NCBI RefSeq assembly: GCF_004151235.1
Contig: NZ_JUIV01000007.1
Coordinates: 124,001-188,000, forward strand
DNA: 64,000 nucleotides
Origin: Flavobacterium anhuiense
Lineage (GTDB): Bacteria; Bacteroidota; Bacteroidia; Flavobacteriales; Flavobacteriaceae
Direction of reading: 5' to 3'
Below, piece by piece: positions 41,901-49,789 of this stretch. The notes under the pieces were generated by a model. That model saw only the letters and a program-made list of their open reading frames with translations. It had not been told where the DNA came from and did not search any database. The stretch's first letter is position 1, and each line of letters begins with the position of its first letter. Position numbers and translations under genes: made by a program.

Positions 41901-42609
41901 TGCTCAACAAATGTCTAATCACCGTTTCTGCAGCGTGCAAGCCAAATAATCCTGGCATATAACTATTTGTTCCGTAAAATGATTTTTTGAAGTTTTTGCC
42001 GTCTGTCAATTTTAAGCTTTTTTCGTCTTGAATTTCAGAAGAGAAAACTACTTTCAATTTATTGATTTTTGCTTCTTTTAAACGCTTGCGAATTGTTTTT
42101 GAAAAGTAGCAATTAATTGTTTTTGAAATATCACTCACTTTTACTTTTGAAGCCAGCATTTTTCCGCCAGCCCCCATACTGCTGATAATTTTTACTCTTT
42201 TGCGTTTTGCAGCAATTATCAGATTTAATTTTGGAGTAATACTGTCGATGCAGTCCAAAACATAATCAAATTCTGGAGAAACAATTTCAAAAGCACGTTC
42301 TGGAGAAAGAAATTCCTGAACACGAGTTAGATTTAATTCTGGATTAATATCCATCAAACGATCACCCACAATCTTAATTTTTGGCTGACCAACTGTTGAA
42401 TGTAAAGCTGGCAATTGACGGTTAATATTGGTGATATCTACAACGTCTCCGTCCACAATTGTCATGTTTCCTACTCCTGCTCTTGCTAAAAATTCAGCTG
42501 CAAAAGATCCAACTCCTCCTAGTCCAACGACTAAAACATTAGATTTTTGTAAATTTTCTAATCCTTCTTTAGTAAACAAAAGCTCAGCTCTTTCTGTCCA
42601 TTCTGCCAT
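41896..42609 (-). CDS. tcdA: tRNA threonylcarbamoyladenosine dehydratase TcdA
   Basis: An E1-like enzyme that cyclises t6A37 of tRNA to ct6A in an ATP-dependent way. The 237-residue protein begins with WTERAELLFTKEGLENLQKS, then has VVGLGGVGSFAAEFLARAG (nucleotide loop, about 27-45), DVVDITNINRQ and YVLDCIDSITPKLNLI. The catalytic cysteine region is changed compared with MoeB/ThiF, as expected in TcdA. The C-terminal YMPGLFGLHAAETVIRHL is also typical. Its stop codon is provided by a period-8 repeat. Confidence 0.92.
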   Translation of the reverse strand: MAEWTERAELLFTKEGLENLQKSNVLVVGLGGVGSFAAEFLARAGVGNMTIVDGDVVDITNINRQLPALHSTVGQPKIKIVGDRLMDINPELNLTRVQEFLSPERAFEIVSPEFDYVLDCIDSITPKLNLIIAAKRKRVKIISSMGAGGKMLASKVKVSDISKTINCYFSKTIRKRLKEAKINKLKVVFSSEIQDEKSLKLTDGKNFKKSFYGTNSYMPGLFGLHAAETVIRHLLSK

Positions 42610-42673
42610 ATATTCTTTTTTGTTGTTTTTATTCTTTTTGTTTCAAGTTTAATGTTTCAAGTTTTTTACTGTT

Positions 42674-42739
42674 GTCACCCTGAGCGGAGTCGAAGGGCGT
42701 TCCAATTGGAATGAGGCTTCGACTCCGCTCAGCCTGACA
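42674..42739. repeat. Palindromic CTGAGCGGAGTCGAAG element
   Basis: GTCACCCTGAGCGGAGTCGA and its inverted copy (CTTCGACTCCGCTCAGCCTG and AC) share a perfect 16-bp core, CTGAGCGGAGTCGAAG. The loop contains TTCCAATTGGAA, itself palindromic. This word is common in intergenic repeats of many Bacteroidota. A half copy is at 8037-8058 beside the Flavo-1-like element. Confidence 0.75.
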
Positions 42740-42751
42740 TTTCACATTTGA

Positions 42752-43396
42752 TTATTCAAATACATTTCTATAATTACTTGAAATAATACCTTCTAATTCT
42801 TTTAATTTTAATCCTTTATATTCACAAGCTATTTCGTAAACTTGCTTAATTGATTCTTCCATAATATCAGTTTCTAAGAAAAAACGATTATTAGGAACAT
42901 TTTGAAAAACAGTTTTCAAATCTGGATTTTTCAATAAATATTTTCCAAATGAAAGATAAAATCCAGCACCGATTAATTGTTCTGCGAGTTGATTATTTTT
43001 TGAAAAACCATGAATAATCATTGGAACACTTATCTTCATTTTTTTCTTGATTGCCATTACTTCTTGAAAAGCGGCAACGCAATGAATCACTACAGGTTTT
43101 TTAAATTTTTGAGCTAATTCCAATTGCTTTTCAAAAACAGAAACTTGTAAATCAAACGGAACTTCTATTCTTTTATCCAAACCGCATTCGCCTATTGCCA
43201 GACAATTTTTAGTTTGCAGTTTTTCTTCAATAATCTTCAAATCTTCATCAAGTCGAGTTTCCTCAATATACCACGGATGAATTCCTATTGAGTAAAATGG
43301 AATTGACGCATCAAAATCTTTTGGATATTGATTAACCAATTCTAAAACATCTGATTGATTGGTAAATTGATGCGTATGAAGATTAAAATATTTCAT
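42752..43396 (-). CDS. TatD family hydrolase (short form)
   Basis: The 214-residue protein has the metal motif NLHTHQF at the start (HxH), GECGLDKRIEV (metal Glu), VIHCVAAF, PMIIHGFSKN and FFLETDIMEES (metal Asp). TatD proteins are 3'-5' DNA/RNA exonucleases or D-amino-acid-tRNA-associated hydrolases. It is about 45 residues shorter than E. coli TatD. Its ATG overlaps the DUF1684 stop codon (TAATG), so the two are translationally coupled. Confidence 0.88.
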   Translation of the reverse strand: MKYFNLHTHQFTNQSDVLELVNQYPKDFDASIPFYSIGIHPWYIEETRLDEDLKIIEEKLQTKNCLAIGECGLDKRIEVPFDLQVSVFEKQLELAQKFKKPVVIHCVAAFQEVMAIKKKMKISVPMIIHGFSKNNQLAEQLIGAGFYLSFGKYLLKNPDLKTVFQNVPNNRFFLETDIMEESIKQVYEIACEYKGLKLKELEGIISSNYRNVFE

Positions 43397-43995
43397 TAAT
43401 GAAAAGTCTTTACACCCGCTTTGATTTCAATTTTTAAATCATTTTCCTGTGGCACAAGCGGACAAGAATACTTGTAGTTATAAGCGCAATACGGATTATA
43501 AGCTTTATTAAAATCGACTGCTATTGTATTTCCTTTCGGAATTTCTAAATCAATATAACGCCCTCCGATGTAACTTTCTTTGCCCGTTGTTAAATCTGAA
43601 AAAGGCAAGAACAAGTGATTTTTATATTGTTCCTGTACAATAAGATCTAAACTTTGGTAAACCGCAAGCTGAAAAGGTTTTCCATTTATTTTAAAATGTA
43701 AAGTTCCGTACTTAGTATATTTTGGAGTACGCGTTCCAGAAGTTTTCATTTCAAAAACTTTTCCGCCTTTGGCTTTTACCAAAGTTGCGTTCACAAAATA
43801 AGTTTCAGAAATAGGAAAAAAATCTAAGCTTTTAAAAGTTTTTAGATCTTCAGCCATCAATGGACTTGTCTTAGGATCAGCATATTCAGAGTTGATTTTC
43901 TTTTGAAACTTCTGAACATCAGTTTTACTAAACTTTTTTTGTGCAAAGCCAAAATTAAAAACCAACAATAAAGCTAGGGCGTTTATAGTTTTCAT
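43396..43995 (-). CDS. Exported DUF1684 protein
   Basis: The 199-residue protein begins MKTINALALLLVFNFGFAQ, a signal peptide. The DUF1684 core follows (YGTLHFKINGKPFQLAVYQS, YIGGRYIDLEIPKGNTIAVD, FNKAYNPYCAYNYKYSCPLV) with two conserved cysteines near the end. Its function is unknown. The start is ATG 43995: the frame could open at 44013, but the -7 element at 44018-44011 lies there. Confidence 0.88.
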   Translation of the reverse strand: MKTINALALLLVFNFGFAQKKFSKTDVQKFQKKINSEYADPKTSPLMAEDLKTFKSLDFFPISETYFVNATLVKAKGGKVFEMKTSGTRTPKYTKYGTLHFKINGKPFQLAVYQSLDLIVQEQYKNHLFLPFSDLTTGKESYIGGRYIDLEIPKGNTIAVDFNKAYNPYCAYNYKYSCPLVPQENDLKIEIKAGVKTFH

Positions 43996-44010
43996 CTTAG
44001 AAATTTTCTG

Positions 44011-44038
44011 CAAAAATAGTTCAAAAGTAACAAAACAA
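44011..44038 (-). promoter_or_regulatory. Promoter of DUF1684-tatD, TTG-N17-TATTTTTG
   Basis: Minus-strand TTG (44038-44036) and TATTTTTG (44018-44011) give a start near 44004, 9 nt before ATG 43995. Confidence 0.6.
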
Positions 44039-44053
44039 CAACCACTTAACGAG

Positions 44054-44073
44054 ACAAAGTTTGCTAACTTTGT
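44054..44073 (+). promoter_or_regulatory. Palindromic candidate operator overlapping the MFS -7 element
   Basis: ACAAAGTT-TGCT-AACTTTGT is a perfect 8-bp inverted repeat with a 4-nt centre. The right half contains the -7 element TAACTTTG (44065-44072), which would start transcription near 44079, 16 nt before the ATG. A repressor bound here would block the promoter; alternatively it is a repeat word (see 41778). Confidence 0.5.
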
Positions 44074-44094
44074 GACGATAATCTATCACACAAA

Positions 44095-45312
44095 ATGCTT
44101 AAAACAGCCCTAACCCACTACATCAATAACTTTCGAGGTTTTACCAGAGAAGTTTGGATTCTTGCCATCATCACTTTTATCAACCGCGCTGGAACAATGG
44201 TTCTTCCTTTTTTATCAAAATATTTAAAAGAAGATCTTCATTTTACCTACAATCAAGTTGGATGGATTATGGTCGCATTTGGTTTTGGGTCAATGCTCGG
44301 CTCTTGGTTGGGAGGTAAACTATCAGATAAGATAGGATTCTATAAAATCATGATTTTTAGTTTATTTACCAGTGGGGTTTCTCTTTTCTTTGTACAATAT
44401 ATTACTACTTTCTGGGCACTTTGCGCTGCGATGTTTGTTCTTATGACCATTGCAGATATGTTTCGCCCTGCGATGTTTGTGTCTCTTGGAGCTTATGCTA
44501 AACCAGAAAATAGAACTCGTGCATTGACATTGGTTCGTCTTGCCGTAAATTTAGGTTTTGCTGCCGGTCCAGCACTTGGAGGTTTAATTATTATGGGAAT
44601 GGGATATTCAGGTTTGTTTTGGGTTGACGGAGCTTCATGTATCATTTCAATCTCCATTTTTGCTTTATTGGTAAAAGAAAAGAAAAAAGCCACTCACGAT
44701 GATAAAGAAGAAAGTGCTTCTGATGTAAAATCGGTTTTTCATGATAAAATTTTCTGGGTTTTCTTATTCGTAAGTTTTATCACGGCTATGATTTTCTTCC
44801 AGCTTTTTACAACTCTTCCTTTATATCATAATGAAAAATTTGGCTTAAGCGAATTCCAAACTGGTCTTTTAATGACTCTAAACGGTCTTTTAATATTCTC
44901 TCTCGAAATGCCAACTGTTGGGTTTTTAGAACGAAAAGCTTTTCCTAAAATTAGAATTATAATTGTGGGCTCTTTTGTAATGGCTTCAAGCTTCTTTTTG
45001 CTTCTTATTAATTTCTGGGCAGGAATATTGGTTGTCAGTATGGTTTGTATTTCTATTGGTGAAGTCCTTACTTTTCCGTTTTCCAATGCATTCGCATTAA
45101 GCCGTGCGCCACGCGGACAAGAAGGACGCTATATGGCGCTTTATACCATGAGTTTTAGTCTTGCTCATATTGTAAGTTCTAAACTTGGCTTTGAGATTAT
45201 TACCCGATTTGGCTACCAAATCAACTGGCTTTTTATGGCTTGCATTGGAGTTGTTGCAACGGGATGCTGCATTTGGATAAAAAATGCTTTAATCAACAAA
45301 AAGGCTTCATAA
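44095..45312 (+). CDS. MFS transporter, drug-exporter type
   Basis: The 405-residue protein has 12 membrane helices. It contains the MFS motif GGKLSDKIGFYKIM between helices 2 and 3, and LVRLAVNLGFAAGPALGGLI (the GP-type motif C found in antiporters) in helix 5. This suggests a proton-driven exporter in the MdtG/YfcJ range; the substrate is unknown. It is divergent from DUF1684-tatD, with a palindrome over its promoter. Confidence 0.88.
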   Translation: MLKTALTHYINNFRGFTREVWILAIITFINRAGTMVLPFLSKYLKEDLHFTYNQVGWIMVAFGFGSMLGSWLGGKLSDKIGFYKIMIFSLFTSGVSLFFVQYITTFWALCAAMFVLMTIADMFRPAMFVSLGAYAKPENRTRALTLVRLAVNLGFAAGPALGGLIIMGMGYSGLFWVDGASCIISISIFALLVKEKKKATHDDKEESASDVKSVFHDKIFWVFLFVSFITAMIFFQLFTTLPLYHNEKFGLSEFQTGLLMTLNGLLIFSLEMPTVGFLERKAFPKIRIIIVGSFVMASSFFLLLINFWAGILVVSMVCISIGEVLTFPFSNAFALSRAPRGQEGRYMALYTMSFSLAHIVSSKLGFEIITRFGYQINWLFMACIGVVATGCCIWIKNALINKKAS

Positions 45313-45396
45313 ACAACTTTTAACTTTTTAAAACCTTATAATTCAATTTATTACCATTAAATTTGAATGGCTTTTCTGCGTCCAAAATTGAAATCA

Positions 45397-45461
45397 AACT
45401 TAATTTTTAGTTAAATAACTATTTTTATAGTTGCGTAACTAAAAAAATAGTTGTAGGTTTG
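45397..45461 (+). promoter_or_regulatory. BlaI operator array with 20-bp phase and bla promoter
   Basis: Half-sites TAGTT lie at 45408-45412, 45428-45432 and 45448-45452. Their inverted form AACTA lies at 45417-45421 and 45437-45441, with a weaker AACTT at 45397-45401. Like half-sites repeat every 20 bp. The promoter TTG (45431-45433) - N20 - TAGGTTTG (45454-45461) is embedded in them, so bound repressor would cover the -33 and spacer. Transcription starts near 45468. The array is upstream of the first blaI gene only. Confidence 0.7.
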
Positions 45462-45478
45462 AATTAAAATTAGAGAAG

Positions 45479-45847
45479 ATGCAGAAGTTAACAAACAAAG
45501 AAGAAGAAATTATGATGATTTTATGGAAGCTGAAAAAAGCTTTTGTAAAAGAAATTCAAGCTGAAATCACAGAAGATCAGCCACATTACAACACATTATC
45601 TACTATTGTGCGTAATCTGGAAGAAAAGGGATATGTTGGCCATAATGCTTTTGGAAATACACATCAGTACTTTCCAATAGTGCCGATTGAAGATTACAGA
45701 AAAGGATTTATGAAAACCGCAATCGATAATTACTTTAATAGTTCTTATAAAAGCATGGTTTCCTTTTTTGCTAAAGAAGAGAAAATTTCAGCTGATGAAT
45801 TGCGTGAAATTTTATCGATGATCGAAAATAAAAAAGAAGATAAATAA
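45479..45847 (+). CDS. BlaI/MecI/CopY-family repressor, copy 1
   Basis: The 122-residue protein has an N-terminal winged helix (MQKLTNKEEEIMMILWKLKK, then HYNTLSTIVRNLEEKGYV at about 36-53) and a C-terminal dimerisation helix pair. Members of this family repress beta-lactamase or copper genes and are cut by a membrane protease when a signal arrives. The partner protease gene follows after 8 nt. It is about 92% identical to copy 2 (10 of 122 positions differ by eye), so it duplicated recently. Confidence 0.93.
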   Translation: MQKLTNKEEEIMMILWKLKKAFVKEIQAEITEDQPHYNTLSTIVRNLEEKGYVGHNAFGNTHQYFPIVPIEDYRKGFMKTAIDNYFNSSYKSMVSFFAKEEKISADELREILSMIENKKEDK

Positions 45848-45855
45848 TTCAGATT

Positions 45856-47463
45856 ATGGAAGCACTTTTCATCTACATTATCAAATCAAGCGGTTTAATG
45901 CTTTTGTTTTATTGCGCGTACTTTTTTTTATTGCGCAAAGAAACGTTCTTTAACAGCAACAGATGGTTTCTTTTGTCAGGTTTAATTGTATCGGCAATTC
46001 TACCATTATTGACTTATACGAAGGTAATATGGATAAATGCTGCTCCCCAGTTTAATACCGATTTTCAGAATTTTGTATCAAACGCATCTCAAGATGAATC
46101 TTCAGAATTTAATTGGAATTATGTTATTCTAGGTCTTTACGCCGCTGGTCTTTTGATATTCTTAATAAAATTGGCAATTGATTTTTATAGTTTGAATTCC
46201 ATCATTAAAGGAAAAAAAATCAAACAGCAAGCCGATTTCAAATTCATAGACATAAACGAAAACATTGCTCCTTTCTCCTATTTTGAATATATTGTGTACA
46301 ACTCATCACTGTATACAGCTTCAGAATTGGAAAACATAATTGAACACGAAAAAGTGCACAGCGATCAAAATCATACATTTGATGTTTTGATTTCTAGAAT
46401 ATTCAGCATCATTTTCTGGTTCAATCCGATTGTCTGGTTTTACAAAAAAGCAATAACTCAAAACTTAGAATTTATTGCCGACAGCGAGGCCGCAAAAAAA
46501 CTTTTAGATAAAAAAGCCTATCAATACACGCTTTTAAAAATAACAACGCACGAAAACTGTGTTGCAATCACCAATCATTTTTATCAATCATTAATCAAAA
46601 AACGAATCGTCATGTTAAACAAAAATCAATCGAAAAGAAGGAATTACTGGAAGTATTATGCTGTAATTCCTGCTCTTGTTGCATTTGTATTATTATTTCA
46701 GATTGAAGTAGTTGCAAAAGAAAGACAACCAAACACAAAAGTAGTTTCAACAGAAATTGAGTCTGTAGATGTGTACAAAATCTTGAAAAATTCAACAGAT
46801 GCAGAACTAAAAGAGATAAAAGAAAAGTTAAAGAAACTGCACAACATCAACTTTGAAGTTTCTCAAATCAAAAGAAACTCAGAAAACGAGTTAACTTCAA
46901 TTAAAGTTGACATAATTAATGGAAGTGACAAATCTCAATCTATACAAACGGGAGGAGATAAAACCATTAAAGATTTTGGGATAATTGTCATAACAGACAA
47001 AAATGGAAAGAAAAAAGCTGGCATTCAAACTTCTGATGAGAAAATCACTGTCAGCAAAAAAGTTTCTATGGATGGCAAAACTAATAAAAATTCGGAAAGA
47101 AAAACTATAACTACTAATACAGAAAGCAATGTTAACACTAATTCTATTACTAGTACAAAAACTAACAGTGATACTAATACAAATATTAGCACTACTGTAA
47201 TAATAAACAAAGACAACAACACTAAAGTTATTACGACTGGCACAAGTACAGCGGTTGCCGTTTCTAATGGTACAAAAACGAATATTAAAATATCTAGTCC
47301 GCTTGTAATTGTTGATGGAGAAGAAATGCCTGCTGGTTTTGATTATAACAGTATTAAGCCAACTGATATTGAATCTGTAAATGTTTTAACTGGAGTCAAT
47401 GCAACTGGTCAATATGGCAATAAAGCTTCAAATGGAGTAATTGAAATCGAAACCAAAAAATAA
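45856..47463 (+). CDS. BlaR1-like M56 metallopeptidase with TonB-plug-like tail, copy 1
   Basis: The 535-residue protein has membrane helices near 5-25, 37-55, 87-105 and 267-283. The gluzincin site HEKVH (164-168) has its third ligand in EFIAD (205-209) on the cytoplasmic side. IAPFSYFEYIVYNSS and FWFNPIVWFYKKAI are M56 hallmarks. After the last helix comes a periplasmic region with Ser/Thr/Asn-rich repeats, then a tail (VIVDGEEMP, IKPTDIESVNVLTG, YGNKASNGVIEIETKK) that copies the TonB-receptor plug domain. It is the probable sensor-protease that cleaves the BlaI repressor. Confidence 0.9.
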   Translation: MEALFIYIIKSSGLMLLFYCAYFFLLRKETFFNSNRWFLLSGLIVSAILPLLTYTKVIWINAAPQFNTDFQNFVSNASQDESSEFNWNYVILGLYAAGLLIFLIKLAIDFYSLNSIIKGKKIKQQADFKFIDINENIAPFSYFEYIVYNSSLYTASELENIIEHEKVHSDQNHTFDVLISRIFSIIFWFNPIVWFYKKAITQNLEFIADSEAAKKLLDKKAYQYTLLKITTHENCVAITNHFYQSLIKKRIVMLNKNQSKRRNYWKYYAVIPALVAFVLLFQIEVVAKERQPNTKVVSTEIESVDVYKILKNSTDAELKEIKEKLKKLHNINFEVSQIKRNSENELTSIKVDIINGSDKSQSIQTGGDKTIKDFGIIVITDKNGKKKAGIQTSDEKITVSKKVSMDGKTNKNSERKTITTNTESNVNTNSITSTKTNSDTNTNISTTVIINKDNNTKVITTGTSTAVAVSNGTKTNIKISSPLVIVDGEEMPAGFDYNSIKPTDIESVNVLTGVNATGQYGNKASNGVIEIETKK

Positions 47464-47492
47464 AACCTTTCTAATTTTTAAACAGAAAAGAA

Positions 47493-47861
47493 ATGCAAAA
47501 ACTAACCAACAAAGAAGAAGAAATCATGCATATTTTATGGAAGCTGAAAAAAGCTTTTGTAAAAGAAATTCAAGCAGAGATTTTAGAAGATCAGCCGCAT
47601 TACAATACTTTGTCTACCATTGTTCGTAATCTGGAAGAGAAAGGTTATGTCGCGCACAATGCTTTTGGAAATACACATCAGTATTATCCAGCTGTAAGCA
47701 TTGAAGATTATAGAAAAGGTTTTATGAGTACTGCTATTGACAATTATTTCAATAGTTCTTATAAAAGCATGGTTTCATTTTTTGCCAAAGAAGAAAAAAT
47801 TTCGGCAGATGAACTGCGTGAAATCTTAGATATGATCGAAAATCCAAAAGAAGGTAAATAA
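47493..47861 (+). CDS. BlaI/MecI/CopY-family repressor, copy 2
   Basis: The 122-residue protein is nearly identical to copy 1 (about 112 of 122 positions; changes include Met13 to His, Thr31 to Leu, Phe65 to Tyr). Only 29 nt separate it from the first M56 gene, with no promoter or operator, so it is the third gene of one operon. Two similar repressors could form heterodimers on the shared operator array. Confidence 0.92.
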   Translation: MQKLTNKEEEIMHILWKLKKAFVKEIQAEILEDQPHYNTLSTIVRNLEEKGYVAHNAFGNTHQYYPAVSIEDYRKGFMSTAIDNYFNSSYKSMVSFFAKEEKISADELREILDMIENPKEGK

Positions 47862-47871
47862 TCAAAATAGT

Positions 47872-49722
47872 ATGGAAGCACTTTTCATTTTTATCCTAAA
47901 ATCAAGCGGGTTACTAGCAATGTTTTATTTTGCTTACATTTTTTTACTTCGCAAAGAGACTTTTTTCAACAGCAGCCGCTGGTTTTTAATTGCTGGTTTA
48001 ATTACTTCTGTTGTACTGCCTTTTGTAGTTTACACCAAAGTGGTTTTGGTCGAAGCACCGCCCGCGATTGCTCCTGCTCCAATTATTACAACTACGGAAA
48101 ATGCTGTAAAAAACATTCCCGTTTCAAATCAAGATGCCATTGTTTACACACCTCAGTACAAACCAACAAAGGTTACAGTTGTTGAGGAGAAAAATTTTGA
48201 AATCAATTGGAGTTTAGTTCTAGCTGTAGTTTACGGAATTGGTTTCTTGGCCTTTATGATCAAATTTGCTCTTGATTTTTACAGTTTAAACGCTGTTTTG
48301 AAAGGAAAGAAAATTGAACAGCAAAGTGATTTTAAATTCATTGATGTGGATGAAAACATTGCTCCCTTCTCCTATTTCGATTACATTGTATATAACTCAT
48401 CACTATATACAGCTACAGAATTAGAGAATATTCTAGAACATGAAAAAGTGCACAGCGATCAAAAACACACTGTAGATGTTTTGATTTCTAGGGTTTTCTG
48501 CATCCTCTTTTGGTTTAATCCAATTGTTTGGCTTTACAAAAAAGCAATTTTGCAAAATCTTGAATTTATCGCTGATAGTGAAGCTTCTAAAAAAATTGCA
48601 GACAAAAAAGCCTATCAATACACACTTTTAAAAATCACAACGCACGAAACTTGCGTTGCAATCACCAATCATTTTTATCAATCATTAATCAAAAAACGAA
48701 TTGTCATGTTAAACAAAAATCAATCAAAGAAAAGAAACTACTGGAAATATTCGGCAGTAATTCCTGCTCTTGGTGCATTTGTTCTTTTATTTCAAATAAG
48801 AACCATCGCACAAGAAAAGAAACAAAATGAAACTGCTGTTCAAAGAGATACCATCAAAGATTCTGATGAAACAATCAAAATAACAAAAAATACAACTGAC
48901 AAGGAATTAAACGAACTTCCTGGAAAGTTAAAAGCAAATCATAATCTTGACGTTGAGATTTCAGATGTAAAAAGAAATACTAAAGAAGAGTTGACTGCGA
49001 TTCAGATCAAAGTAAAATCGGACTCTGGTAAAAAACAAACCATCAAAATTGACGGAGACGAAGCTATAAAAGATTGCGAACTGGCCATTGGAACAGATGA
49101 AAATGGAGCAAAATCGATTAACATTAACACAGACAAAAACTTTAAAGTCCCTGTAATAATTAGAAACGAAAGAGTTATTGTTCGTAATGGAGATATCGCT
49201 CCTCCAACACCGCCAACGCCACCAGCATTTCCTTCAGGACCACTGCCTCCTGCTCCTGCAGTTGATATGTCAAAAATGCCTAAACCTCCAGTTGCTCCTA
49301 AAAACCCAAAAGATAAAGTGGCTATGGCTAAATTTGAAAAAGACATGGAAGCTTTTGAAAAACAAATGGAAGCATGGGAACCTCAGATGGATGCGTATGA
49401 GAAACAAATTGAAACTATTATGTCTCAAAGAGAAGCTATTTATGAGAAAGAAATGGCTAAATATGAGCTTGCAATGGAAAAATTCAATACGCAAATGGAA
49501 AAGTTCAGCTATGACTTTAAGTTTAACTTTGGAGATGATTCTAAAGACTATGAAAATAGCATGAAGCAATACGAACAAGACATGAAACAGTATGAGCTTG
49601 ATATGAAACAGCATGCAAAAGACATGAAGCAACATTCGAAAGACATGAAACAACATGAAAAGGATATGAAGCAGCATGAAAAAGACATGAAGGAAATGGA
49701 AAAACAAAACAAAAAAGCTTAA
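47872..49722 (+). CDS. BlaR1-like M56 metallopeptidase with Pro-rich and coiled tail, copy 2
   Basis: The 616-residue protein shares the membrane and protease core of copy 1 (HEKVH at 190-194, EFIAD at 231-235, FWFNPIVWLYKKAI). It has an extra Ala/Pro-rich loop at about 60-108 between helices 2 and 3. Its periplasmic tail is quite different: a Pro-rich hinge (about 442-482: PPTPPTPPAF, PPAPAVDMSKMPKPPVAPKN) and then over 100 residues of Met/Lys/Glu/Gln/His with seven-residue repeats (KDMKQHE). No TonB-plug-like sequence is present. It may sense a different cue from copy 1. Confidence 0.9.
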   Translation: MEALFIFILKSSGLLAMFYFAYIFLLRKETFFNSSRWFLIAGLITSVVLPFVVYTKVVLVEAPPAIAPAPIITTTENAVKNIPVSNQDAIVYTPQYKPTKVTVVEEKNFEINWSLVLAVVYGIGFLAFMIKFALDFYSLNAVLKGKKIEQQSDFKFIDVDENIAPFSYFDYIVYNSSLYTATELENILEHEKVHSDQKHTVDVLISRVFCILFWFNPIVWLYKKAILQNLEFIADSEASKKIADKKAYQYTLLKITTHETCVAITNHFYQSLIKKRIVMLNKNQSKKRNYWKYSAVIPALGAFVLLFQIRTIAQEKKQNETAVQRDTIKDSDETIKITKNTTDKELNELPGKLKANHNLDVEISDVKRNTKEELTAIQIKVKSDSGKKQTIKIDGDEAIKDCELAIGTDENGAKSININTDKNFKVPVIIRNERVIVRNGDIAPPTPPTPPAFPSGPLPPAPAVDMSKMPKPPVAPKNPKDKVAMAKFEKDMEAFEKQMEAWEPQMDAYEKQIETIMSQREAIYEKEMAKYELAMEKFNTQMEKFSYDFKFNFGDDSKDYENSMKQYEQDMKQYELDMKQHAKDMKQHSKDMKQHEKDMKQHEKDMKEMEKQNKKA

Positions 49723-49740
49723 TAATCTCATTTTGAGAAA

Positions 49741-49774
49741 GAAAAACCAGTGCACGACACTGGTTTTTCTTTTT
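49741..49774. terminator. Terminator between copy 2 M56 gene and serine hydrolase gene
   Basis: GAAAAACCAGTG (49741-49752) pairs perfectly with CACTGGTTTTTC (49758-49769), followed by TTTTT. It separates the hydrolase from the duplicated operon unless read-through occurs. Confidence 0.85.
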
Positions 49775-49789
49775 AAAAAGAACACACAA

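Noticed and set aside
45479..49722. Pseudogene status of the second blaI/M56 pair after duplication
   Set aside because: Both pairs have intact frames, the HEKVH and EFIAD motifs and normal spacing; no frameshift or lost motif was found.
49733..49789. Upstream extension of the serine hydrolase by 19 residues
   Set aside because: The extra codons lie in the terminator hairpin of the previous gene and would precede the signal peptide; ATG 49790 is used.
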